This document shows, one piece after another, positions 1-11,634 of a stretch of 64,000 nucleotides of DNA. The notes under the pieces are model-generated. The model made no database searches, was not told the origin of the DNA, and was given only the letters and a program-made list of their open reading frames with translations. Position 1 is the first letter of the stretch, and every line of letters begins with the position of its first letter. A program made the position numbers and the translations under genes. This DNA is from Perca fluviatilis (Eukaryota > Chordata > Actinopteri > Perciformes > Percidae). The stretch spans positions 27,213,468 to 27,277,467 of the forward strand of contig NC_053133.1 in NCBI RefSeq assembly GCF_010015445.1, in the 5' to 3' direction.

Positions 1-287
1 CCAGCCAACAGTTTGCAAGGCTGCAGACCCGAGAAGAAGGAGAAACACAGCTACTTTTAAACATTATTAAAGACCTTTTCAAGAAGCTGGTTGAAGGAAT
101 GAAAGAGGGATGCTTTGTTCACTTAGTCTGTCCAACAAGTACAAATACTATTTTGCACAGCTAGATGTAAACGGTAATATTTGTGTAATATTCACTTTCA
201 TTAGCCGTGTAAACAGTTTAGTCGGAATATTGTCTTTTTCAGAATTAGGGCAAAAATTGAATATTATATGTGCATGTTAACATAGTG
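1..287. mobile_element. 3' part of a short DNA transposon (terminal inverted repeat)
   Basis: The right terminus TGTGCATGTTAACATAGTG (ending near 287) is an imperfect reverse complement of the left terminus CAGTACGTTTACATGCAC seen at 18250. Bases 1-31 match 18506-18536, which lies about 255 bp inside that second copy. The window therefore opens inside an element that would be roughly 0.5 kb long. No transposase is visible. The superfamily cannot be assigned from these ends alone. Confidence 0.6.
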
Positions 288-1027
288 AGTGTTGATCCTC
301 CAGAAGGAGAATAAACGTTACATGGTTTTCTGATACAATACAATACGTTCTGGTTGCAAAGACTTTTGGAAAACAAGTAATTTAAATCTATGCACCTCTT
401 CATAACCTCTGTATCTGTGCAGGTGAAGCCCTAACAAGTGTAGGATAATAATTTAAATCAATGTTTCTGACAGGATCTGTGTGGTGGAATTACTAGAGAC
501 CAAAGAGACACTGAGCTTACAACACAACTGGGTTTTATTGGTAAATGTAATTTTCATGCCATCACAGTTTACAAAGGTTCACAAAGTAAAAAAGAGGGAA
601 CTCTTATACAGAGTAAAGAAATATGTTTGTATTTTTCAATTTCAATAAACAATAAATCCCTGATTAAATGCTCCATAACATGCAATCAACCAGTACACAC
701 TATTAAACATTTCACAATGTAGCCTATTTATTTTTATAAGGACAGAAATAACATGCTAGCACATTATTGATCTGGTAATACAGTTATTGTTTCTGCTGTT
801 ATTTTTACATTCTGTCTGTCTGTTAATTAATTTGTTCATTAATAAGACACATTACTGATGCAAGTACAATATAAGTGGTAATGACTGCACTGAAACAAAT
901 AATACTGAGGAAAGATCACAAAGTGGCACTCTAATGATAGACACGTATAAGATGCACACTGAATGACAATGATGCAGTACAATCTGAACTCATATCCTGT
1001 CTCAGAAATCATACAGAGAACATAGAA
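288..1027. other. non-coding stretch containing one copy of an inverted pair repeat (389-540)
   Basis: No exon-like ORF is seen. Bases 389-540 recur as the reverse complement at 15248-15408 (shared landmarks: gaccaaagagacactgag, ggtgaagccctaacaagtg, tctgacaggatctgtgtgg). The repeat has no coding content and may be a piece of a transposon or LTR. The rest is AT-rich and unremarkable. Confidence 0.5.
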
Positions 1028-1725
1028 TGTTTTTTTTGAAAATTATATTTATTGAAATATTTCAAAATTGACACACCATAACCATAACTACATACATAAC
1101 CTACCATACACATAACTCTTATTTGGATATCAGGATCTACATATATGCATGTGTACATGTACACACCTATACATATATACTCATACACACACATACAACC
1201 TTGCTTGAGAGAAAGAAGAAAAATAAATAAAACTTGACAGTAACAAGTATACAGTAGCATGAATCAGTTACTCTGTAGACTTCTGGGTAGATGATTATTA
1301 AGGTAGTGTTCCCATAGTTTGTAGAAGCTCTGAATTTTCCCCTTGTTGGTGTATGTTACATGGCTAAGCAGTTGGAGAGGATCTTAAACCATAATCCCAC
1401 TGAAGGTGCCTCAGTGCTCTTCCATGAGGTAGCAATACAGTGTTTAGCCTGTAGTGAACATACATTGATTGTCTCAAGTGGAAAAAGACCAAGGATGAAA
1501 ATCTTAGAGCATACAGGTAGAGTCACAGAGGTAATGTCAGACAAAGTCTGTACAACCTTTACCCAGAATTCTGGGCAGTTCCACAGACAATGAAATAGTG
1601 TACCCTCTTCTAGGCCAAATTTAACACATAGGTCTGGGTTATTCTTATTAAAACGATGCAGAAGGGAAGGAGTTATGTAAATGATGTTGGGTATCGGTAG
1701 GGTACAGATCCAATTATTGGCAAAT
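1028..1725 (-). mobile_element. 3' end of an L1-like LINE (ORF2 C-terminus plus A-rich tail), degenerate
   Basis: On the minus strand, from about 1720 to 1356, the reading EEGTLFHCLWNCPEFWVKV, continuing to TLPVCSKIFILGLFP, resembles the C-terminal cysteine-containing region of L1-clade ORF2 proteins (the GTxxHCLWxCP motif). Downstream on the same strand the sequence ends in an A-rich tail, seen as the T-run near 1029-1037 on the plus strand. The 5' part of the element is absent, as expected for 5'-truncated LINEs. Confidence 0.6.
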
Positions 1726-1729
1726 TATT

Positions 1730-3600
1730 AAATATGTTTTATCAATATTAATAAAGTTATGAATATGGTTATTCATAACTTTATCAAATCAATAAACAAT
1801 CAAAATGGGGCACCACCCTGGAATCTCAGGAGCCAGTAACCGAACTGTGAAACAGTCTCATATAGGTAGTTTTCCCTTTAAAATACCGATGTTAACTTGG
1901 TTAATCTATCTGGTATTCTTTAAAGGAACAAAACGAAGGGTGAGTCCGAGCACAGACTGTGTTCAACCAGCTTGTTATTACAATATGTACACAAATAATC
2001 ACAGACAACTGCTATTTACAGTATAATAGAATTTAATAACTTCAAAATCATCAATGGTCATTTAATAATCCGTCAATCAATTAAAACCAATATACTCTTT
2101 TTAACTACAACGAAAACAAAGCAAAAACAAACCAGCATGTGGGGAGACACGTCTGTGTCTGTATGAGTGTGAGAGTGTGTGAGAGAGTGTGAGGAGGAGG
2201 GGGTGTTGAAATGTAGTCTAGCTCAAAGACAAAAAAAATGGCTACTTCTGTGAGTTGCACAAAAATATTTAGCCTCAAGAGGGCGGTAGTGGTGCTGGGT
2301 GCAGCGCTGTGTGGCTAGAGCAAGCCGGTTAGCTTTCAGTCTAACGTCTTACAGACCAAGTAGTGAAAGAAGAAAGGGGAAAGAAAGAGACACACTTAGA
2401 TCTTAGTTATCGATAATGACCAGCCCTCTCAGTAACTCAGGTCTGGACTAACGTGAAATTAGGGCAGACTCTGAGAATTTCGTCTACTGAGCGGACGTTC
2501 ATTATAACCATTCCGGTGTGCTAACAGCTGATTCTCTGCAGAGATAACACGGCTCCACCGGCCTACACAGACCGCGGGGTAGCGTTCTCGTCGCCTCGCG
2601 GCTGTGAACAGACGGACCGACAAAGATTATTATCTTTGCAGAACAGTAACTAAAACTCCTCAGCAGTGCGAGAAGCAAAAGTAGCATTTCCAGTCTGAAC
2701 AAGCTACATATTCAACACAACATATCAACAAATGCACCATGATCAGAGTACATTCACACAAATAGATTTGACTCAGCGGTCACAATCATAGATTAATAAA
2801 TCAAACGCGCACCAGTAGCGCTTATCAATCGATCACATTAATGGTAAACAATGGCAACATTACACATTAATAAACATACTATGTTCTATCTCTGCCCAGA
2901 GCACCAAGCCTTACTGTATGTAGTCCATCAGTCTGTAGGTTTCCACGAAAAAAACAGAACGCATCTGGCCGCTCGTCAACGGGCGCGGACAAGCTGCGTG
3001 CTCCTCGGGGCAAAAAAGCAGTGTCCACTCTTATCCCATTTCCTGGTAGAGAAACATTTTCTCTTCTGCAGTTTTGGAAACACAAGGTGCGTGTTTTACA
3101 GGATCCATAGTGTTCTTCAGAACACCAAGAAATGAATTCATTTTGTCCAGAAGTGGAAGTATTTTGCACAAGCGCTTGCACGCTCCCTGCAGAAATGGGG
3201 TTGAAATGGAAGACAATGGAAAAAGGTGTGTCAGAGAGTTTTATAGGACCTAGAAGACCTCATGCTGTGTTTATGGTCCCGCTGAACCAATAGGAAGAAT
3301 CAAAACTCTTGAAGGTGTGAAGATTTGATTAGATATAATTTTCACTCCATTAGCCATACCTTTTCAGTGGTTGAAAGTAGCCATACTCTGATGACCGTTC
3401 CCCAAAGTTATCTGCGCAGACTGAACAGTAGGCTGAGGTGCCCTCGTTCAGGGAATCGCAGATAGGCTGTTGACTTTAGGCTACAACTGAGTCGTCATTT
3501 ATCTTATTCCTTCACTAAAATGAGGTTTGCAAAAGTAATAAGGTTTAGGCACTAAACAATTTCACAAAATCGTAAAGATAAGGATTGTATTTTTCAGGGG
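1730..3600. other. non-coding, no recognised gene; possibly repeat-derived
   Basis: This 1.9-kb stretch holds only short ORFs without recognisable domains. It contains a GT/GAG-rich patch near 2160-2205 and a GC-richer stretch at 2270-2680. Its composition would suit an old LTR or a promoter-like region of an element, but no TG...CA boundaries, primer-binding site or polymerase motifs were seen. Confidence 0.35.
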
Positions 3601-3604
3601 TGCT

Positions 3605-3835
3605 GAGGTGATTTTTACGTGTGCTTCAAGCACTATGACATGACGGATGTGGGGCTCAAGGGAGAGGGTGGAATCAACGACCACACCAAGGTTGCGGCCC
3701 TGGGCAGATAGGGAGACAATGGTAAGTTGATGGTGAGAGTGGGGTTATTGATTTTGAGTGTGGATTTGGAGCCTATGAGGAGGAATTCTGTTTTATCGCT
3801 GTTGAGTTTGAGGAAGTTGTGTTGCATCCAAGGTT
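3605..3835 (-). mobile_element. LINE reverse-transcriptase fragment (L2/CR1/Rex1-like)
   Basis: The minus-strand translation contains MQHNFLKLNSDKTEFLLIGS, which matches the segment just after the catalytic FADD box in L2/CR1/Rex-type reverse transcriptases (typically WMxxNFLKLNxDKTExLLIG). The preceding catalytic part and the downstream endonuclease are missing, so this is a remnant without an intact gene. Confidence 0.7.
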
Positions 3836-4009
3836 TTCTGTTCTCCCTTGTGTTGTCTTGTTTTACTTCCTGTTGTATATCTTCCCGTCTGTGTGATTAC
3901 TTGTCCCCGCCCTAATCTGTCTTCCTCTTACCCCAGTGCGAGATAGTCTGCAATCACAGAGCTACAGAGAGGTGAAGCTGCATGACATTAACCCCCCCCC
4001 TGGAAAAAT

Positions 4010-4235
4010 AGCAACGGTAATTTTTTTTATTTTTTATTTCATAGTCCATAATAGTGTCTTTAGATAAGATCAACACATGCCTGTTTAGACAGGTATTTGT
4101 TTGACCAGTATGCACCATGTCTGCACTTTTAGTATTGTTGTGTAATAGTGATTTTGTATTGTGTTCTCAATATGTCATGTTTTTGTTGTGTTATGCCGCT
4201 GTAAAGCGCTTTATAAATACATTTTACTTATTTAC
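4010..4235 (+). repeat. LINE/SINE-like 3' tail
   Basis: The string TGTAAAGCGCTTTATAAATA followed by short TTTACTTA-type tandem repeats is typical of 3' ends of teleost LINE/SINE families. Within it, 4066-4120 (cctgtttagacaggtatttg...) is repeated in direct orientation at 4440-4495, so a segment of about 55 bp was locally duplicated. Confidence 0.45.
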
Positions 4236-4499
4236 TAACTTACTGTTCTTACAACTGTGTTTGACAAATTACAAATCTACCCATAATTGTGTGAAATTGT
4301 GTGTTATTTCATCATCTCCCCCTTATCACCCCCCCCCCCTACACACACACACACACTCCTGTCAAGCTCTGGTATGTTGTGATTATATCAAAGCTAAGTG
4401 TGTTATTTGGCCCGATGCAACGCAAAAGCCATCTAGTGTTAACACATCAAGACATACCTGTCTAGACAGGCGTTTGGTTGACCAGTATGCTCTCTGTGA

Positions 4500-6150
4500 C
4501 CTTTTTCACCTTCCTGAACACCCACACGTATCTATCTTTTGTTTCCTGTAATTTTCCGCCTAACACAAAAACAAGTGTGACATCTGTTTCTTGTCATTCT
4601 TCCATATCTAGAGGACGCAAGTGTGCTTCCTCTAGATATAATTGTATCCATCTCTTCTCACAGTATGCACACAACTCTGCAATGGGCACAAACTAATAAA
4701 ACAACACTTCTTTTTCTGATTCTGATCCTCAGTCCATTAACACAGTAAACACATTAATGAAGTGAACAACGTCCACAACCTCTAAAATAGTTAAATGTAA
4801 CAACTTAATGTTGAATTCACACGCTCTTTTCACATCGTAGGAAAACACATCGCTATCGCCAGATGAGTGAAAATTTTGTTTGGCAAATGTTTGCTAACCA
4901 GTGTATGATGAAGGCATATTGTGTGGGTGAAATTAGAAAGCTAGCGTTAGCTAACGAGCAGCAGTCGCTCCGTTCCGACTGTAGGAAGACTCATTTGTCA
5001 AGAGAACAGCTGACAGCCTGGGAGAGGCTGGTTAACACAAGTTTTTAGCTGTGACTGTCCTTCCTTACCTGAAGTTGCTGCATTTTGTAGATTCAAAACA
5101 TTTCTTCTGCTCACAAGTTCCATTTTCACTTTCTCTCAGCCTACTGCATTGAACGCTCCACCTAATGCGCTGTCATTACGACGACCAGCGTATGCGCGTA
5201 GTGCAAACGTAACTCTCTACAAAGAGTATAGAAGTAGCAAGAGCGTTCAGTGCAAGATGGCGTTTGTTGCAATGGAACGTTCTATTGAGTTTCCCCTCTT
5301 GTTACTTCTATACTCTTCGACAAGAGCGGAAACTCAACACGTTTGCCTCTTTTTCTCGAGTTTTGCCTCTTGTTACTTCTCTTTGGTAGCGTTCGGTTCG
5401 GTGGAAAAAAATGTTAAAGTTTGACCATACCCGAACTCCGTCAAAAAGCCCAAAATTCGGCCAAACCCAAACTCTGGGTTCGGTGAAATCCCTAGTAGAA
5501 ACACGGTAGTATTTTTCGAATAACCGTGCTTCCCTCTGTCAAGTCTCCCTGAGACGAGGTCTCAACCTCTTAACCTATATTCTAAACGGCAACGGCGGTC
5601 TGCTTAAGAGTTTGTATTATAGCTTGTTTGTTTTTACCTGAGCGCTAATCTGAAGCCCCCTCTTTCTCTCTAGGATGCCTTGGTTCTCTCAGCAAAATCG
5701 GGCAGTTTCAGACGTGGATGTCAGACTAAAGTATCAAAGCACGAAGCTCTGCTTAACTCTTTTCCCCATAAAGATGTAATATGACAACCCACCGCAAATC
5801 CTTAATGGTGAGTTTTGACCACTCTGTTGCATCAATAAAGACGTCTTTTGACGACCACTAGGGCTGACGTGTGAGTAGTGAGGTGAGTTCAGATACCATG
5901 CAATTGAAAATAGGCACAGACACAGGGACACACTGAGACATGACATATCATGTTTAGGTTAACGTGGTAAACTTACCATTCTGCGAGTATCCACTAATCG
6001 TGGGAATTCGGTTATTATGTCTTCAATAGCTTTCGTGCCGTTGGACCTTATCCATTGAGCTCTAAAGATAACTGTGCTCTTCATATATTGGGCAGACTGG
6101 GCCGGTGTCCAGATATTGTGCTTAAGTCTTTCATTTCAATGGTCCGGTCC
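4500..6150. other. non-coding; contains a 20-bp imperfect inverted repeat at 5224-5243 / 5296-5315
   Basis: No gene-like ORF is seen. GAGTATAGAAGTAGCAAGAG at 5224 is matched 19/20 in reverse complement at 5296-5315, with a 52-bp loop. A further partial direct copy of the right arm lies near 5366. The surrounding sequence is probably an old DNA-transposon remnant. Confidence 0.4.
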
Positions 6151-6154
6151 GAGG

Positions 6155-6705
6155 TTATAAGTCAAGTCAAGTCAGCTTTAGTGTCAATTTCTTCACATAT
6201 ACTAGACATGCAGAGAAAACAAAAGTTTGTTTCTCACCATCCCACGGTGAAGAAGAAAAAATGAATAACATAAGACAAGACATTGTTAACACAAGAGTAA
6301 ATAAAAAGTGCTCAACAGATAGGGAAATTTTTCCTAACACTACAACAATAAACAGCAACAATATCCCAAGACAAGATCACAAGACAAAACACAAGAATGT
6401 CACAATTTTATATGATGTGCTGTGGTAGAGCAGAAAGATTTGCAAAAAATTGTGTGATGCTGCTTGAGGTGTTGTTGCCAACTCTTACTGCTAGTGGCCC
6501 CTCACTGAGGAAGTCCAGCAGCCAGTTGCATAGTGAGATGCTGAGCCCCAGCAGGTCTAGTTTGCAAATGAGTTGTTGTGGGATTATGGTGTTGAATGCT
6601 GAACTGAAGTCTATGAACAGTATTCTCACATATGAACCATTTGTGTCCAGATGAGTGAGGGCTGGGTGTAGGGCAGAGCAGATTGCATCCTCTGTGGACC
6701 GCTTG
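6155..6705 (-). mobile_element. LINE fragment: reverse transcriptase palm segment and 3' tail, internally deleted
   Basis: Minus-strand translation between about 6700 and 6408 reads [19 protein letters not shown] and then [11 protein letters not shown] and VRVGNNTSS, the fingers/palm region of L2/CR1/Rex1-type reverse transcriptases. The FADD box and downstream parts are missing. At 6155-6190 the AAGTC tandem tail and the CAGCTTTAGTGTCAATTTC string mark the 3' end of the same class of element, so the copy is internally deleted. Confidence 0.7.
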
Positions 6706-9700
6706 GCTCAGTATGCCAGAAGGAAAACAAAAAGAAAAGTATGCCTCTTTTCCTCAGCAATATATTTTTTTTAATTCACAAACTTTCTAGGATATCAAGG
6801 ACCTGTGGGAACCCAGTATGTGTGTCAATGCACTTTACTTACATAGCCAGTGCCTTGATTGTCCATTAGACATGGAAACGCTGCCATAACAGCTGCTGCC
6901 AGCACTGCCTTCACATCTGAAGTTGGGCTTAAAAAAAAAACAAAGATTAAATATGAAATACTGTAGCCCCACCAGAGAACATGATAAGCAGATAAAACTA
7001 CCAACAGTGCAGGTAAGAGCTGGCAGTGACTGCAAGAAGACATTCAAGCACAACAATTTAAGGTTGGCTATCAATCATAAAATTTTAAAGATGTTAAAGG
7101 TCCCATATTAAGGTGTGAAAACAACAAGTTCTGGGCCTGGCAGCTGAAAACGAAAGGGTCATCCCATGTCAATCCAGTTTCCTTCAACATTCACACACTT
7201 CTGCTTAGGACTACTCATCACAGACCTGCCAACTTTGTATACCGTTTTTGAGTACTACTTTGAGACAAAAGCTTTCTATTGTCTTCTTTTTGCTTTTCAA
7301 GCACTATCATTTCCCATATAATGTACTAATCTAATACATTTGTTATCCCTACACTTACATTTTTCACAGTCATGTCATTTTGTAGTGACTGTTTTAGAAA
7401 AGCAATAAGCCCAGCGTCGTGCCAAACATCTCCCCTTGCCTGTTGTAAAATCAGCGTAACCCGCAGCCTCTTGGGGCTTATTGCTTAATTCACGTTGGTC
7501 TGAAACATTTTAAGTTCTATGACATGATCAGTAGCAATTTTGGGGTTTTCGTGTTCTAACAAACCAATTGCCTTTCATTTGTAACTACACTAAACTTAGA
7601 TTCTGAGGGTACCACCAATTTTGGCATGGTAATTTTAAGTTAGATAGCTAGCCTAACATTAGCTAGTGTTAACTTCCTGATAGGCTAACAATGACAATGT
7701 TGAATTGTACACATTAGCCTATACCAATGGAACAAAATGTTAACAATTCCAATTCCTATTTAGATAATTTATTAATATTATTCATCTATCCACTTGACGT
7801 TTGCTGCTGTTAGTAGAGCTACCAGTGCTAGCAGCTAAATGTCAATGACAATTATGATCTTCCTAAATAATAATTCTTAATTCTTAGCTGGGTCATTTCA
7901 CATTAAAAAAACATCAACTTCATGCACTAATTAAACATTTTTTGTGACCCCAAAATTTAGTGAATGCCTAAAATGTCTCAGACAAAAAATATACAGACAA
8001 CTATTATACCCTGGTTCTGTATAATAACCCTCTTTGATTTGGATGTTGTTTCTGAACTTACTTGAAATATCCTCCCTCCATTGTTCCTAATGGATCTTTA
8101 GTAGTTTTCGTTTTATACTGCAAATCACCCGCGGCGCTGCCATTGAGCCCGGACTGGGTTCAAAATGGGTTAACCTGGGCCCACCCATTTTGACCCAGGC
8201 CTATAGTGAGTAGTGAGTGATTTTCATTCTAGCAGCAGCCCGAGGAAAGCTTTGTGTGAAAGCTTCTCAGCCAATCGGTGGCTTAACCCCACGTGTGGAC
8301 TCTTAAGCCCGCCCACAGGCTGCATCGTCACCAGAAAGTGATCCAATGAAATGAATGACGTTTGCGCGCAAGCTTTTCAAGCTAGCTCAATGAGACAGAC
8401 ACAGATTATAGCTATTAGCTAATATGAAACGCAGAGCAAAGCAGCTTGTTTTCATTTAAATTCAGCAGGAAACGCTCCGAGGAGCAGGAGGAGGAAACTC
8501 CTGCCATTTTAAGTAACGCGGTTAGTGACGAGTTACCATCCTGTTAAATATAAAAAATAACTTCTGTAATAAAATAAAATAAAATCTGTAACAAAATAAT
8601 ATCTCTTTTAAAATAACTAATATGAAATAATGTTCTAAATATGACCTCTTCTGTGTTAGAAAATCCAGCATCAACAAAATATCTCTTAATACCTTTTCAA
8701 TGTAATAAGATAAATAATAAAGACACTGAAACATATGTGCCGGCTTTGCACATGGTGCACTCCGCCTCCCACTTGTGAATTGAACATGAATTTATAATTC
8801 CCCCCCCGACGCCTCGGACAGTAATGCACAAAGTGGACATGTCCCGGCAAAAGAAGATGTTTGGTCACCCTAGTAGCCACCCCCTCACAACAGCAAGGCA
8901 AGTAGGCTAACAGTTAGGCTAACGGTAACGTCAGTGTCTGGCTGTCTGTATGCAGGGGGAACATGTTTTTTGGCTTATTTTAACTGGCCCATCCTGTTTT
9001 CTGGAGGCCCACCTACAATCAAAATCCTGGTGCCGCTAGTGCTGCAAATTACTCCTGAATTCTTTTCTGTTCAGTGGGTTGCTTGCTGCTGTTCTGTGTT
9101 TTTACCTGTTCCTGTTTTTGGGTTTCTGCTTGTTTCCAGTTTTTGGATTTGCCATTAAACCTTTGAACACTACACTGCCTGCTGTCTCTGCAATTGGGTC
9201 CACCACATTCTCTGGAAGGCTGTTACAGTATAACATTAAAAACAACTGCATTTAATTTAGGTGAGCTAGTTTCAGGGTCCTTGTGTTCTGCATGCTGCTG
9301 ACTGCCACAGCTTACTGGGACACTTGATAGAACTGAGCCATTGCTGACGAAATCCCTTTCCTCTGTTCATTTCTGCTACAATGAGTAAAAATGTTAGCTG
9401 TGAAAAAAGGTTTTTTTGCTGTAATTGCTAAATGTAACTTAAGAATACCAACAGCAGTAATAATGGCTATCTCTCAATTCACATTACAATGAACACAAAT
9501 ACATACTTTTATTTCACCTTAACTTTACAGAATAAAGTATACAGAAGATTTAATACATTTTCCAGGCATACATGTTCAATCAAGTAGGTCATGTTTCAAT
9601 AAATGAAAATGATATTGCATACAATTAAGTTCAGAAAAAAACAAATTGACATAATGCATTTTATAAAATCAAGAAAAGGTTTGTGTAGCAGAGACAAGTC

Positions 9701-10144
9701 ATGTTAGTAGCACATTAGGCTTTATTTTCTCTACATTTTCTCTTTAAAACTCATCTTTCTCATGACCCTGTGAGACATACTTTACAGTCAACATAAGTGG
9801 TAACCTGTGTTATGATATTTATTTATCAAGAAATGGACAGAATCGCTGAAATTGTCTCAAAGTCTGTTTACTTGCAAGTAGAGTCAGTTTCACAGTACTC
9901 GCTGCATAAGTACAGAAAATGACTGACGAAAGCCTTCTGCAAGCGCTTTTTCTAAGAGAAAAAAGGAAGTCATAATACAAAAAGCGATGAGAACACCAGC
10001 AGTATTTTGGCTTTCTATCAGGCAAACAGTTTAATAGTAACAGAAACAAGAAGAGTTGTTTAGTTATTCCAACATTCGTCTCCTGTTTAATCTTTTACAT
10101 CTTCAATAAGCATAATATAAGTGTAAGCGTTTTGTAACTTCAAT
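6706..10144. other. non-coding stretch; no gene recognised
   Basis: Only short, unsupported ORFs are seen. AAAGGTCCCATATTA at 7097 resembles the terminus of a common teleost MITE. The segment 8100-8520 is GC-richer and reads like a DNA-transposon interior. No partner termini could be placed with confidence. Confidence 0.35.
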
Positions 10145-10156
10145 ACATACATATAT

Positions 10157-10250
<94 letters not shown>
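10145..10250. repeat. compound (AC)n/(AT)n microsatellite
   Basis: Alternating runs of AC and AT repeats over about 100 bp. All overlapping reading frames here (VCVCVC, IYIYIY and similar) are products of the repeat. Confidence 0.9.
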
Positions 10251-10252
<2 letters not shown>

Positions 10253-10596
10253 TACATGAATATAAGAGTAAATGAGTATATAAATATGTATGAGTATATA
10301 TGAGTATGTGTATAAAATCCTGTATAACATTGTGTATAAACATTCACGTCAACATTAAACATTTTTAATTAGATGTTGGACTCATCATAGTCTCCGTGTT
10401 GCAGTTGTTGGTACATGTATTTTTGTCATTATGGCTTCAATCCACACAAAATAGCACTACACTATCTACTGTAAGTGTGTGTGTGTGTGTGTGTCAAAGA
10501 TTTTAAAATGTATTCCTTATGTTCACACACGGGTACAGAAGCCGTCTAGTTTTAACTGGATATTGATAATATGTTTAGGCTACTGATTATGGTTAT

Positions 10597-11458
10597 TTAG
10601 CGACTAGCAATAATTTTTATGAATTTTACAGTACGCTGGAACAGTGCACCGAGAAAGCTGTATGAGGGAGTACCTCCACTTCCCATTTGTCGATGCACTT
10701 CTTGATACATGGCATCTGTGTAGTATGCCCCCCCGTTTCCTGCAACCATGTCATCAATCTTCTTGATCAGTTTCACTGCTTGACTTCTGTCTTTACTGGT
10801 GTTGTCAATGACATGGTACCTGTTACCACAGCTTTGGATGACTCGTTGAAGGTCTTGACTGCCCTCACGCACATACTGTTGTATTTTCATGTCTCCAAGA
10901 TCACCACCACGGGTAAACAGCACGATCATGTACTGGTTAGCTGTAGGACCAAACAGCGCTTGCAGGGCTTCCACAGAGTTTTTCTCTTCGTTGGTGAATC
11001 GACCGACTTGGAGTACCAGCAGGAACACATGAGGACCAGGACATGAGACTTCCACGCATTTCATAATTTCTCTTTGGATGAATTCTGGAGATGTCTCAGT
11101 GTCCAGGATCCCTGGTGTGTCTACCACACTAACCACTCTGTTACCCCAGCGTGTCTCACCTTTGTCACAGGTCTCAGTCACTGACTCTGAACTGGGACGG
11201 GATTTGAAACATTTCTCTCCCAGAATGGTGTTTCCAACAGCACTCTTGCCCACACCAGTTTTTCCAATCATCACGATTCTCAAATCAGGACCTGCAATAC
11301 AATTCATAACTTCTGTTAAAGCTGTCTTTAAGAGTAAATCATTGGCATAATTTACAAACACTTTAGTGAATATGACGACACGTGATATACTTTAATGCTA
11401 ATGAGTTATAAAAACAAAAATTGTTTTTTTGAGCCTTACCAGCAAAAAATGAAGCCAT
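10597..11458 (-). CDS. GIMAP/AIG1-family GTPase, two coding exons
   Basis: The protein is a GTPase of the immunity-associated protein (GIMAP/AIG1) family, septin/TRAFAC-related GTPases generally tied to lymphocyte survival and membrane scaffolds. Exon 1 (11458-11440) encodes MASFFA plus one base. A GTAAGG donor follows, and exon 2 runs 11291-10597 after a TTGCAG acceptor, giving about 237 residues. Visible motifs: G1 GKTGVGKS (residues 16-23), G3 DTPG (64-67), the GIMAP conserved box around [14 protein letters not shown], and G4 as TRGGDL. The C-terminus ([19 protein letters not shown]) is hydrophobic and basic and could contact membrane. The reading frame is intact. The start is chosen because ATG plus canonical splicing joins the domain in phase; the GTG-initiated reading through the intron is not used. 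The gene is divergent from the neighbouring GIMAP-like gene. Orthology to a numbered GIMAP cannot be stated. Confidence 0.9.
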
Positions 11459-11634
11459 CTTCTCCCAGCAGCGTTGTCTCAACAGAGATGAATATAAAGG
11501 CTTAAAGATGGTTGCTCATTTATATGATAGCTACACAGCTGTCACGCCCCATAATGTTTGTGTAACAGCTCCATATAAAACAGGCAGAAACCAGCACATT
11601 CTGCAGACACCACACTGCACTGGATCTGAGGATC
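11459..11634. promoter_or_regulatory. 176-bp divergent promoter between two GIMAP-family genes
   Basis: A minus-strand TATA element (CATATAAATG, plus-strand 11516-11525) lies about 60 bp upstream of the minus ATG at 11458. A plus-strand TATA element (CCATATAAAACAG, about 11571-11583) lies about 60 bp upstream of the plus ATG at 11635. Only about 50 bp separate the two boxes. This spacing fits two short 5' UTRs and a shared core of regulatory sequence. It is inferred from motifs; start sites are not demonstrated. Confidence 0.6.

Noticed and set aside
2851..3216. Overlapping ORFs of about 100 codons on both strands near 3 kb
   Set aside because: No recognisable domain, no clear splice signals and no homology between frames; probably chance.
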